From the NCBI GenBank assembly GCA_951213105.1, contig OX578155.1, positions 33,248,484-33,312,483 of the forward strand: a stretch of DNA of 64,000 nucleotides. Reading direction: 5' to 3'. Position 1 is the stretch's first letter. Every line of letters begins with the position of its first letter. The notes under the pieces are model-generated. The model had not been told where the DNA came from and ran no database searches. It was given only the letters and a program-made list of their open reading frames with translations. Source of the DNA: Amaurobius ferox (Eukaryota > Arthropoda > Arachnida > Araneae > Amaurobiidae). Shown here one piece after another: positions 1 to 10,668 of the stretch. The position numbers and the translations under genes were made by a program.

Positions 1-636
1 CCAGAAATTCAACAACTAAAAATTCTTATTTCTGTACTATACAAAACGAAGTAATTTAAAAAAAAAATTCTAAAATTGCAGTCTTTCGTGTAAAATTTGG
101 ATGACATGTATGACATTTGATACCACTGGGGTGGGTGGTGGTCGTGGTGTGTGTGTGTGTGTGGAGGGGGGTGTAACTGAGTATACCACTTGGGGTAGGG
201 GCTCAGCCCGCTCTAGCCCCTACCTGGCTACGGCCATGAAAAACCATCACTTATTTTTCAATCAGAACACCATATAGTGTCCTTTATCTGAACATAATCA
301 AGTTCACAGTTGGCATGCTGTTAGAGCACAAATGTTGAGAAAGTCAGTTGGACAACAAACCCTTCTGGCACCCTAATGAGTCAGATGTAGGAAATGGAAT
401 CGGGATAACTGCCCGGATGGAGAGGCGAGGGTAACTGACCAGTAGGAGGACTCTTCTAAGGATTTCCATTTCCGGTTTTTGAGATATCAATTCCGGATTT
501 TGCTTAAATTCGTCTGGCTGTACGAAATAAGTACCCAAAAGAGAAAAAAAAACTTAATATTTCCATCGAAAATGAAGTGCATAATGACCCCGATATAAAG
601 GCTCCTTCATAACTTTCTTGTTATATTTCATTTCAG
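1..636. other. Intronic sequence left of the first visible cubilin exon
   Basis: No coding sequence is supported here. Around 120-240 there is a GT-rich run followed by a GC-rich stretch with a short hairpin (about 199-224, a ggggct/agcccc stem). Read on the - strand it begins like the conserved ends of some DNA transposons (a gtagccagg-type motif near 220-235). I could not find a partner end, so it is only noted. The segment ends with a polypyrimidine tract and AG at 631-636. Confidence 0.4.
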
Positions 637-705
637 ATGAACCAATTTGTTGGATCGGATCAAAACAGGATCAACAACAGGGGTATCAGACGATATTTCG
701 CCAAG
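637..705 (+). CDS. Cubn: Cubilin homologue, exon in the N-terminal helical region
   Basis: This 69-nt exon follows a tttcag acceptor and ends at a gtatgt donor. It was read in phase 0 because the next exon (3176-3214) is 13 codons with phase 0 at both ends. It encodes 23 residues rich in Asn, Gln and Arg (MNQFVGSDQNRINNRG and so on), which suit the polar segment that precedes the EGF modules in cubilin. In mammalian cubilin this N-terminal region forms a trimeric coiled coil and binds amnionless for membrane anchoring. The exon is too short to assign alone. The assignment rests on splice-phase continuity and position. The initial Met here need not be the start codon, because upstream exons lie outside the window. 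Confidence 0.55.
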
Positions 706-1140
706 GTATGTGAGTTTTAAGAAACACATTCAAACACAGCTAATCAAACGATTATTTTGCCACGAAGAAAGATTCCATTAATGTGGATATTCAAATAAAC
801 GGAAATGTCGCAATGTGTGTGATGAAATTCTACATCTCTAGGGGAAATTTTACAATTATAAAATCGGAAGGAAGTAAAGAGTGTGACACAACTTTTAACA
901 CGTTGCATTTTCGAAGGTAGGACTGAAATGGGTTTATCCTGAGCCGAAATTTCGGGTCCATACCGGACTCGGGCCCATTTCGGGTTCACGCCGGCTTCGA
1001 TTTTAACCGCAATTTGAACTCGGGTTCTAAACTATTTTTTTTGTTATTACATTTTATTTGACAAAATATTTACAGATTTATTTTTGTTTCTTATAAAATT
1101 TTAAGAAATTGGTGATAGTTGCATTAAAATAATATAATTT

Positions 1141-2911
1141 TTTACTTTCTCCTACGTGTTAGTATTGAGAAAGTACTGTTTTCAGAAAAATTTTCGATTT
1201 CGAAATTTTGATCCCAAAATAATGTTTGAAAACCTGAACACGTTTTGACTATATTTGAAATAATGCCCAGTCTGTCTGCCTGATGTCTGTGGTCGATTTC
1301 TTATGCACACAATAGCAACCACAAATATAAATGGATTTTCATGCAATTTTATATCCGCCTTTGTTACCAAGAAATCTATAACTAGATAGAGTTTATTTTC
1401 CCTAAATTCGAGCAAAAACTTTGCATTTTATTCAAAACTTTATATTTGTTTAGCTTGGCAGCATAGGACAAATTTTGATTTAAGCATGCATAAAAGGGTT
1501 TATTTATATCTCAGTGATAACGAGACTTCATAGTTTCAACCATTATTGTGAAAAATTAACCGCGATACAAATTTATTTTTGTTCGTAACGTAATTATATT
1601 TTTGGCAAGAGTCACCGTTCTTCCAGGAAAAGTAAAAAAAAAATGAAAAAATGACTGGATTGTGGCAGAATTCGAGTTTCTCATATCAGAATCTATTTTT
1701 AGTAGTTTTCTTTTTCAAATTTTACAAGAAACATTTTAAAAAATCGGCATTGTGGATCATGTGATTACAATTATAGCATGTTACCATTCACTTTAAAGGG
1801 CTTGAAGAAATGTTTCGATTGATGCCATACCTGACAAAGTATCTCCCGGGGGGTGGGTCATTTGTACCCCGAGGACGGAAAATGACGTCACGAAGAATAG
1901 AAAAAGAAGTATTGTGGCAATTTTCACAACAATGATTGAAATTATAAAGTTTCGTGATCATTGACCCATGAATAAACTCTTTTATGTATGACTAGCCGCC
2001 TTCGACGACCAGCCTGTTCGCTACCCTTGAAAATTCTGACCGTGTTAAACTCGCTGGCGCCATAACCCCGTGGAGTTAACAAAGTTTGTTTCAGTTTAAT
2101 GGCGTTAAAACTGATAATGAAATTTTAAGATGAAAAATAATGTTCTAAGGGTGGGGGGTTCTTGAAAATTGATAAGTAAAGTGAATTTATTATAATGTTT
2201 GTGAACTGTGAGATTTTGAGGATTTCTGTACCTGTAACCCTTGGAAAGGGATCCCTTTGATGTGTACTCACAGCCGGGATCAGCTGTTCCTACGTTTTTA
2301 TAGAGGTATGCTCCTCTATTTTTTGTTTTACATAAATGAAATTGTATCCGTTTGTCTGCATTTTTAGTACTGCATCGCAAATGACATGAAAGTATATTTG
2401 AGACCGATGATGTTGAATGTGAATTTAGTATTTATGAAATAATGATGCTGCTTTAACGATGCTGCTCAGAGAAAAAAAAGTTTTTTTTAAAGATTGTCCC
2501 CACCACCATCCGATGCATAAATGCACCGCGACAATCTCCATAACTTTCAATTTATTTTTTTATCTCTTCAGTGTCTAAGTTTTTACATTGTGGTCCCAAC
2601 CACCACCCGATGTAAACAATACATTGCCACAATTCAATCCATCATAATGAGCTAAAAACCTTATAAAAAGCAAACACTAATTCGGTTTTTAATTGTCCCT
2701 AGGCCAAAAACCGTACAAAAAGCAAACACTGATGACATTTGGAAATATAATTTAATACCCTTGCGAATATTTTGATCAGGATATTCGCATGGATATCAAG
2801 AGCAAAAATATTCTAAACGTGTTCAGTTTTAAAACATATATTGACATCAAAATATCGAAATAGAAAAATTTCGTGAAAACAATATACTTTCTCAATACTA
2901 CGTATGAGAAA
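1141..2911. repeat. Inverted pair of terminal-hairpin repeats spanning about 1.8 kb
   Basis: About 120 bp at 1141-1260 recur in inverted orientation at about 2790-2911. Each outer end is a small hairpin whose arms read ctttctc and gagaaag. The left end follows a run of T. The interior holds a GTCTGTCTGCC-type stretch near 1268. At about 2486-2740 it also holds two imperfect direct repeats: a gattgtcccc/cattgtggtccc unit of about 95 bp and an aaaaacc..aaaagcaaacact unit. This may be one foldback element or two copies in opposite orientation. No protein-coding region was recognised. Confidence 0.6.
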
Positions 2912-3175
2912 GAGAAATAAGAATTTCCCTTCCCTTATCCACATTATTGAGTTTTACGGTATGATAGTTCTGCCTCTGATATTTTTCTCATCATCTTGTT
3001 CCCTCATAATCTACTTTTATAGCTTCCATATAACGCAAAATACAGGAAACTTCCATTATAAAATACTCCATAACATACACTGTATATTTAAATGCATGAC
3101 TTTATCAAAAATCTATTTTTAATTTTATTTTTTGTTTTGTGGTGTGATAATGTAATATTACATTTTCAATTTCAG

Positions 3176-3214
3176 GTCAATACACTGGAGGAAAAAGTCA
3201 ATCACCTCACTCAG
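3176..3214 (+). CDS. Cubn: Cubilin homologue, 13-codon coiled-segment exon
   Basis: This 39-nt exon lies between a tttcag acceptor (to 3175) and a gtaaac donor (3215). In phase 0 it encodes VNTLEEKVNHLTQ, which shows the hydrophobic spacing of a coiled coil (V, L, V, L). In cubilin such a segment immediately precedes the first EGF module. The next exon (10120) also starts in phase 0, so the join reads [13 protein letters not shown]. The assignment depends on that continuity, not on the short peptide alone. Confidence 0.65.
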
Positions 3215-3261
3215 GTAAACAGCTATTCACGAATGATTCTTTATGCATATTTTAAATAGGC

Positions 3262-3850
3262 TTACCATACGCTCCGTTTTGACCGGGATTGTCCCGGTTA
3301 AAAGGTACGTCCCGAAGTCCCAGCCTGTTTGTCATTTCGTCACGCTTTTCTTCGAAATTTATCTTTTGGAATACAGTTTTGGCGGGAAAGAATAATTCTT
3401 ATGGCTATAAAGGATCGTGATACTACATTGATTGCGATTAAATCAGCTACAGAAAAATTTAATGAAGCACTTGCTGTTATAAGCTTAAATAAATTATTTG
3501 ATGAAGTGGATTGCTAAGAAATGTTTAGTATTCCAACTGCGACGCGTGGAAAATAATAAAAATGAACTGGGGAGAAAAGAAACTGTAAAGATTCAAATTT
3601 TAAATAATTTCGTGGATCAAATAATGTTAATACCGCATTTCAACTAAAAATTTTGGAGTATATATTTTTTTGTGTACCGGACACTTCCGCTCCTATTGAA
3701 AGGGGCTGTTCTCCATAATGAATAAAGTTTGATCTGAAAAATGAGGTAGAATTGCTGAATCAATTAGGTCTAATGCCGGTGTAATGTTGAATCTAATGTT
3801 CTATGAAATTAACATGAATCAGGTGTTCAAACTTTTATGAAAAAAAATTG
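3262..3850 (+). pseudogene. hAT-like transposase remnant (C-terminal part)
   Basis: The segment opens with a ttaccatacg...cccgg stretch that resembles the end of a DNA transposon. A short open frame at 3329-3517 ends AVISLNKLFDEVDC. Downstream, after frameshifts, a region near 3680-3720 reads FCVPDTSAPIERGCS, followed by MNKV. This is the pattern of the hAT C-terminal dimerisation domain, usually P.TSA..ER.FS with a following Met-Asn. The copy is heavily deleted and carries stops and frameshifts, so it is a dead remnant. The catalytic D and first E regions were not found. The boundaries are approximate. Confidence 0.5.
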
Positions 3851-3929
3851 AAAACGACAGGCATTCCTTTAAAAAGTTCACACTAACAACATATATACGG
3901 ATGATCGGAATTATGGAGGTAAAAGTAAG

Positions 3930-4204
3930 GAGTTAAAACTTCATATTAAAAAAACGCCAATATCGTTTGAGATAGTCATTCAGGTGGCGCTGGGATAAGT
4001 TAAGTAGAGTTGCATTAAATGTGTTTCTATGGAGAAAGACCTAAGATATTTATTTAAACTGTCAATTTTGTAAAACTAGATTATAAGCGCAATGGAAAGT
4101 AGAACTGAAACAATACAGAATATACCTATGTATTCAATATTATTTTACCTTTCAATTTATTTTTATCTCTCTATATTCTCTACTCCATCGTAGATCTATG
4201 AAAA
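3930..4204 (+). repeat. Dispersed repeat, same family as 14484-14772
   Basis: About 270 bp here match the reverse complement of 14484-14772. Shared words include cgccaatatc, tcaggtggcgctggga and tttaaactgtcaat. At 14.8 kb the same repeat joins a tRNA-like head, but here the head is missing. The repeat is interrupted at its A-rich end (about 4196-4204) by the element at 4205-6088. The matching A-run continues at about 6089, which gives an empty-site comparison with the 14.5 kb copy. Confidence 0.7.
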
Positions 4205-5894
4205 CATCGGATGTGGGCAATACAAGATACTTTCCTTATATAATGCAATGAATTTACTACATTTACAGTTAAAAAAAACGTTATTCTTATAGTAGATATT
4301 TATATTCTTTCCAAGATATTGAACTTTTTTCAATTAGTCGTCATTTTCATTGTTTTAGCGTCATTTTTATCTATTTGGCGAGATTTTCGTTAATTTGGCA
4401 ACATTTAAAAAGTCGCCAAGTCGTCGACATTCCGCCAAATTCGTCACCAAAATCTCGCCAAGCGTTATGGACGGAGACATAAGTTATTCTTATAGCAGAT
4501 AAATGACTATTGGCGTTCAAATACAAAAGTATTACTCAAAGTATCATTTTACTTTCCTTACATACATAATCTATAAGAAAAGTATTGTGACGGGGTCGAA
4601 AATTCGAATTCGAGTTTTCAACGGGAGAGCACGTTTCAAGCATCCCTGATCACGAATCAAACATTTTTTAAATGATGTCTGTGTGTGTGTGTGTGTCAGT
4701 GAGTCTGTGGAGACGATAACTGACGAACGAATGGACCGATTCAAACGAAATTTGGTATAAAAATCAAAATCCGTAAACACTTGAAGCCTATTGTTTTTAT
4801 ACGCAATCGAATGTTCAGAACCCCCCAAAATTTTTGAATTTAATTTTGATAAAATCGTCAAAATATCAAAACCGCTAATAAAGTTACGCAAATAGACATT
4901 TCTTATGTAATTTTTCATTAGAAAAGGATTGGCATACATTTTAGACCGCTAACATAAATTGTTCTCGAGATATTGAACATTTTTTCAAAAAAATTATCAA
5001 AATTTATATAAAATAAAAAATAAAAATATTTCCTTTTGAGAAACATGTTCACTTTTCATATGTAATAACATGCGATAAATTTGATGACATCATTCTTGTG
5101 GATCTAGCTCGTTCCATTCATGAAAAAAGACACTTTGAGTAATACTTTTGTATTTGAACGCCAATAGTCATTTATCTGCTCTAAGAATAAATTATTTCTC
5201 CGTCCATAACGCTTGGCGAGATTTTGGCGACGAATGTGGCGGAATGTCGCCAACTTGACGACATTTTTAATTTTTGCCAAATTAACAAAAATCTCGCCAA
5301 ATTAATAAACATGACTCTAAATCAATGAAATTGACGACTAATTGAAGAAAATTCAATATTAAGGAAAGAATATAAGTATCTACTATAAGAATAATGTTAT
5401 TTTTAGCTGTAGAAGTAGTAAATTCATTGCATTATATAAGGAAAGTCATGTGTTGCCCACATCAGATTTTTTTAATAATGGAACGAAGCAGATCCACGAG
5501 AATGACGTCACCCAATTTATCGCATGATATTACATATGAAAAGTGAACATGTATCTCAATAGGTAATACTTTTTTTTTATTTTACGTTTTTCTTTTAAAT
5601 TTTTTTTTAAAATGTGCAATATCTCTTGAACGGTTCATGCTAGCTTTCTAAAATTTGTGTCAATCGGTCTCTAATGAAAAATTACATAAGAAAAGTCTAT
5701 TTGCGTAACTTTATTGAAGGTTTTGATTTTTAATGATTTTTTCAAAATTTTACTCGAAAATTTAGGGGGATTCTGAACATTCGATTGCGTATAAAAACAA
5801 TAGGCTTCCGGTATACACGGATTGTGATTTTTGTACCAAATTTTGTTTGAATCGGTCTATTCATTCGTCAGTTATCGTCTTCACAGACTCACTG

Positions 5895-5948
<54 letters not shown>

Positions 5949-6088
5949 ACACAAACATCTCCTCAAAAATGTTTGATTCTTCATCAGGCATGCTTGAAAC
6001 GTGCTGTCCCGTCGAAAACTCGAACTCGAATTCGAATTTTCGACCCCGTCACAATACTTTCCTTATACATTATGTATGTAAGGAAAGT
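4205..6088 (-). mobile_element. Repeat family X, interrupted by a second X copy
   Basis: A reverse-oriented X repeat occupies 4205-4546 and 5472-6088. A forward X (4551-5465) is inserted in its middle. The forward copy begins with a hairpin (actttcctta...aaagta) and contains a gacggggtcgaaaattcg segment, a GT microsatellite, an acgataactgacgaacg motif, and internal cgccaa/ttggcg inverted pairs. It ends in cccacatcaga next to T's. Near that end the stem sequence recurs inverted (tatataaggaaagt). Both insertions sit in A/T homopolymers. A 3' hairpin plus a subterminal copy of its stem and T-run targeting resemble Helentron-derived (DINE/HINE-like) elements. That classification is inference. No transposase is encoded. 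Confidence 0.7.
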
Positions 6089-7330
6089 AAAAATGATATG
6101 GTAAGCCTAATTTTAAAGCATGCAGTAACTCCATCCTTTAATGTTTTCTTTTATATCTCAGGTACAGATAAATTGTGCAGTTATTTTATCTTCGTAATGC
6201 CACTCACGCGAGTTCTTCTGTGCAAAATGAAGGCTTCTTGCCTTATCAAGTTGAAAAAACATCTAGCCAGCGGGATTTGCCGTACTCTATTAAGGGAAGA
6301 ACGTTAGGCCTCTCTTTCATTTACTCTTTCATTTAGCTGGCTGTAGTCTGAGTGCCAGACTTAGAAGTCAATAAAAATTAAATTTCGCGGCTTTAGTTAA
6401 ATAGGTTTTCTAGGTATACATATTTTACGAGAATTCTTTCCGTGTGAAAGAATTTGAAAAAAAAAAAAAAAATTGTACAATTTTATCGAATTTCTATTCT
6501 GACATACATCTGGATGTTATGTTCCCATTTTAATATTATTAAAACTCATTTAAAGTTTATTTGGATTTTCCATAATTTAAAAAATATCGCTCGCAAAAAA
6601 GCATTAATTTTAATGGCTTTTAAATATGAATTTTATATGCATTTTTAACAGGTGAACAAGGCATTTTATGCTTCAATGGTATAGTGTTGTTGGGGAGTTG
6701 ATAATGCTTAAAATTGGGCACCTAAAAGTGGAAAATGGCGTCCATATGTTTCGTGACACTGTTGTGCTCGAATTAACTAGATTTGAATGTTTTTTTTTCT
6801 GATAAGAGTTTTTAAGAAGGAAATTATCAGTGTAGCAGAAACGCCCAAATCATCGTATTTCTTAAGTCCCAAAAATTAATGATAATTATCCAATGAGAAT
6901 TTCTCAGCAGCTTCACTTGAAGTACAGATTAGGGATTCTCTTCTGATTCAGAAGCCTTAGCCACGTTCAGAAGTTCTGAAAGTGGAGATCCCACAACATT
7001 TTGACTGCTACTAGGAGTGAGACTATACCGACGATTGTGATCGATAAAATATCAACAAACAGGTTTTAACGAAATTACACGTAAACTGTTCAACCTTTGC
7101 TCATTTTTTTCAGCTATTTTGTTGATAATTTCGTCAAACTATCAGAAAGGCCGCAATTACAGGCGCTCATGGAAATTCCAGCTTCATTTCTGAAATATTT
7201 AGCTAATTACCGTCTGCCGAAGTGTTATTTTTGTATTTTTAAATATTATCATAACTTTCAGGAATTTTACTCCTCATTACTGACAGCTGATTCCACTGAA
7301 ACTTTCAGTAACATGCTTGCAAATGTTTTA
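6089..7330. other. Intronic AT-rich sequence, nothing recognised
   Basis: Open frames here (for example around 7097-7330) have no recognisable domain and run into the SINE. I see no RNA gene or repeat, apart from a short poly-A stretch near 6457-6472. Confidence 0.4.
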
Positions 7331-7743
7331 CAGTGTACGGCCGGGGCCAACGGCCGTACCGTGCTGAAAACACCGGTTCTCGTTAGATCACCGAAGTGAA
7401 GCAGCATCGGGCGCGGTTAGTACTTGGTGGGTGACCACCTCGGAACGCCGCGTGCTGTTGGCCATCTCGGGTGCGGTATCCCCGTGATTTGCGCGCTAGA
7501 TTTGCACGCTGCCACAAATGCCGCCGTGTTCATGCGGAGTACGATCACGTTAAACATGTGGGTCCGTAAGTCCTTCCGAGAGGTTGGTGGTAGGGGAAGG
7601 AGGGTACGGTCCCTGTGGATGCCTCCCCCACTGGGTTCCGGTCTAAATTGGGTGGCACTTCCCGGCCGTCCATACAGTTACCTTACACCTTTCTGGTAGG
7701 TCGGACGGTCTGGGTCTCAACAACAACAACAGTGTACGGCCGG
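7331..7743 (+). mobile_element. 5S rRNA-headed SINE with a perfect 14 bp target-site duplication
   Basis: The element occupies 7345-7729 and is flanked by identical 14 bp copies of cagtgtacggccgg at 7331-7344 and 7730-7743. Its first 117 bp are a 5S rRNA sequence (7346-7462). A body follows (about 7463-7716) and then a (CAA)n tail. From about 7520 the body matches, in inverted orientation, the body of the tRNA-headed SINE at 10669-10929. The perfect duplication and intact head suggest recent insertion. A 5S head with an internal Pol III promoter is the defining feature of the SINE3 class. The reverse transcriptase that mobilised it is not identifiable from this window. Confidence 0.9.
7346..7462 (+). 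rRNA. 5S rRNA-derived SINE head (not a cluster gene)
   Basis: The sequence starts gccaacggccgtacc and ends gtgctgttggc, as animal 5S rRNA does. The terminal stem pairs gccaac with gttggc. The internal control region is largely kept: a box A-like gaagtgaagcagc, then gggcgcgg and a box C-like ggttagtacttgg...gggtgacc. It is 117 nt against the usual 120, and the box C tract lacks one A relative to tggatggg. It is directly fused to a SINE body and flanked by a target duplication, so it is a retroposed head and not a functional ribosomal gene. Confidence 0.85.
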
Positions 7744-8469
7744 TGTTGGTTGTAGAAACTACACCAGGGTTCTGGTATTGTCTTGACTCTTAAGTACGAC
7801 GGGGAGGATCGGAAATAAAATTTTAAAGTGAATTATGTTCGCTATGCCTCGCCTGATTGTTATTATTGTGTTTGGAGATGACGTGCTTGCACATTGTTCT
7901 TCTTTTACGGGAAAAAGAACGTGTGCAAGTGAGCTATTATTTCATTAAAAATTTAATTGCTTTACTTGATTTCATGAATTTCATATTGGCGATACGTAAA
8001 CATTGACATTGATCTTCGACAACTACACTAATTTTAGAATAATATGGACAAACTTGAAGACTGCAATTAAATCTTGAATTATGTTGTATTATCTGCTGTC
8101 TTCTTATCGTCTGACATCCATAATATAGCAAACTTTTATCGTCTGGAAACACACTTGTAAAGACTGCAAGATGCGTACATATGTACTGTAAAAAAACAGT
8201 TGCACAGTTGTAAACTACGCAATAAACTACTTACTTGACTAGTACATGCAGCATCCATTTGATATTTTTAGGTTCTAAAATCTCCAGAATTTTTGGATTT
8301 CTAAATTTGTTTGGGTTCTAACATCTATTGTCTGTTGGAAAGTTAAATGCTTAATATTAACCTGCACGTTTGCCGTAAGATTCAATTCAGCCTCGGCTTG
8401 AAACTGAAAATGTTATGTTACTTTTTTCAACTTAGACACGGGTCGAAAACACTTGCTAGTTGCAAAATA
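7744..8469. other. Intronic sequence, nothing recognised
   Basis: No supported gene or repeat. The small open frame on the - strand (7937-8152) has no recognisable domain. The segment ends at the TA dinucleotide that flanks the mariner element. Confidence 0.4.
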
Positions 8470-9750
8470 CGAGGGTCACACTCTGATATTTTTCAGATAC
8501 GGTTAAGGGGTACAAGTTAAACTCACCAACTCTTAGGAGTGTTCAAAGTACTTCCCTCTAACATCAATGCACTTTTGTAGGCGACTTTTCCAAAGATTAA
8601 ATGCTTCAAGTCATCCATTTCTTGGAATCGATGAAAAATATAGCCTTATCAAACACATCTTCGGAATGAAACCGACGCCCACGTATTTTTTTTTTAGATT
8701 TAAAAATAGCCAAAAGTGACACATAGCAAGATCAGGAGAATAGGATATATGTTCTATTACTTTGATGTTTTTTTGTTCAAGAAATTCGACTGTCATTCTT
8801 GCTGAATGAGAAGATGAATTGTCATGGTAAAGCATATGTTCCCTAACATTTACTGCCTGAAGAATTTCTGGAAGACACTTAGTGGTGTACCAGTTAGCTG
8901 TAACTGTCTTCTGTCTCTCTAGCTTTATGGCTTTGGCCAGACCTGCACTTCCAAAGAACACAGCATACATTACTTTTTCATTGCTCGTTGTCTTTTCACC
9001 ATTGTTGGTTTGGGGTTACCACACCAATGTAGAAAAGACCCATGAAAGTAAACACCCATACTTTACATTCTTGACGTGTTGAAACGTCAAAAAACGGTAT
9101 GTACGTTTCATCGTCAGTTATGATTTTAGAAATATTGCTATGTCCACCATCATTAAGTAATTTTAGGGTCTCTTTACTTATTTTGACAAGCTCCGCTTTT
9201 TGGTGTTCTGTTAAATTATGGGGGACTCAACGACAAACTATTTTTTTCATATGCAGTTCGTCATGAATAATTTTATGTATAGCTGCGGATCCAATGTTAA
9301 GTTCCTTCTGCATCATTTGGTAGGAACAGCGATTATCATTGATTAACATTTTTCGAATGGCCGACACATTTTATGGGATTACAGCTGGCAAAATGTCTTC
9401 CTGTGTATTTTTCATCCAGGAGAAAATTCGAACCCTTCTAAACTCTGTAATCCATCTGAATACAGTCAAACGAGATAGAGCATCATTTCTATATGCTAAT
9501 TGTAGACGTTGAAGACATTCTTGAATAATAGCCCCACATTAAAATCATAGAAAATCGTAGCTCTATAATGCTCTCGCGTCAACTCCATTTTCTTTTCTTT
9601 GAAAATTTATTCTACGATAGCTAAATCGTAATTGTTGCCACAAATTATCGTCTGCGGACATGAAAGCATTTAAATTTAAATATCTGACCAATAATTTTTT
9701 TCTAGCGCATATCGTCTGCCCCTGTATTAAAAATTTCAGTGTGACCCTCA
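8470..9750 (-). mobile_element. mariner element, about 1.28 kb, degenerate
   Basis: Terminal inverted repeats of about 25 bp are visible. The left end is cgagggtcacac..tgatatttttcag at 8470. The right end at 9750 reads, in reverse, gagggtcacactgaaatttt. A TA dinucleotide lies at 8468-8469; the right flank has decayed. A length of about 1.28 kb is normal for mariner. One degenerate transposase gene lies on the - strand. Confidence 0.85.
8533..9588 (-). pseudogene. mariner transposase pseudogene
   Basis: The frame begins at an ATG (9586-9588) with MELTREHYRA, the usual mariner start, and ends near 8533 after CIDVRGKYFEHS. The full span of about 350 codons is normal for the family. The best-preserved stretch (8611-8970) has KAIKLERQKTVTANWY, HDNSSSHSARMTVEFLEQ and HISYSPDLAMCHFWLF. 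These correspond to the second Asp of the DD34D triad (HDN) and the third catalytic region (YSPDLA..DFWLF), with the final catalytic Asp replaced by His in MCHFW. Several frameshifts separate the HTH part from this block. The copy is inactive both by frame and by the changed catalytic residue. Confidence 0.88.
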
Positions 9751-10119
9751 AATTTCAACATTTTTTCTCGATCGACAGTTTTGAACACATCCTTACAATG
9801 CGTGATTTAGCAAGTGTATCATATGAAATCATATTTAATTATTTTGCAATCGTCAAACGGAGTAAAGTGCAATATTATGAATGTATTTATTTATGAAATA
9901 AAGTACACTTTGATTGCTACGAAATTTCCTGCAGACAGGACTCCAACACAATTACAATGATTGCTCCGTTACTATGCAGCACAATTTATTGTAGAACTAG
10001 GTTTAGTGTCATTGGCAAATAAAGAAGTTTTATATTGACACTTGCTAAGTTAAATTCAAGTAGTTATTTAATTACAGTTTACATATACGTGTATATAGCT
10101 TGATTTTGTCAATTTTCAG

Positions 10120-10221
10120 TTGCTGTCCACAGATGAATGTGCCAGTAATCCATGCAGAAACGGAGGAACATGCGTGGATGCTTACAATAGTTATGTCTGC
10201 AAATGCCCTTCGAACTGGGAG
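10120..10221 (+). CDS. Cubn: Cubilin homologue, EGF-like module 1 (first part)
   Basis: This 102-nt exon follows a ttttcag acceptor and ends before gtaagt, with phase 0 at both ends. Its 34 residues ([34 protein letters not shown]) contain five of the six EGF cysteines. The sixth is in the next exon (GPHC). The spacing C-x4-C-x5-C-x8-C-x1-C is that of an EGF module. Cubilin is a large peripheral endocytic receptor with an N-terminal EGF cluster followed by many CUB domains. In insects it works with amnionless in nephrocyte protein uptake. The order of this and the following modules, rather than a single EGF, supports cubilin over other EGF proteins. Confidence 0.9.
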
Positions 10222-10668
10222 GTAAGTGCGGCAGCATTTTCTTTATTCGTTCCTATTTTTTAATTGCTAGAGTGAAGATCATGATCTCCACCCTCAGATT
10301 TCTACACTAAACTAAACATTTGTTGATATGTACACTATACTGCGGAGCAAAAAAAAATTATTGAAATTTATTCGCCAGGGGTGTACAATATATCTTGTGT
10401 ATTAATATATCTTCCTACAAAATTTCATTATTATGGCTTCATTTCTTTTCCAATTTTGAGACTAAGGATTAAAATTAAATTTTCATTTTTTATTGAGCAA
10501 AATCGAATACGTTTTATCTTGTTAAATAGCGTGCACTTTTCTCATTAATTCAGGTTTCAAGTAGCGCAATATTGTTTCCTATTTGGAAATTTATATGTCC
10601 TTATGACGAATTTTAAGTAAGCTGCTGCAGGGGGGAGGGTAGGACAGCCCAGTGGTTGGCGTGCAAAG

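Noticed and set aside
5831..6307. 158-codon frame with a Thr-His repeat
   Set aside because: Produced by the (CA)n run inside repeat X; the same region is plainly repetitive DNA.
7346..7462. A functional 5S rRNA gene
   Set aside because: Fused to a SINE body, followed by a (CAA)n tail and bracketed by a target duplication; no tandem 5S cluster or independent T-run terminator.
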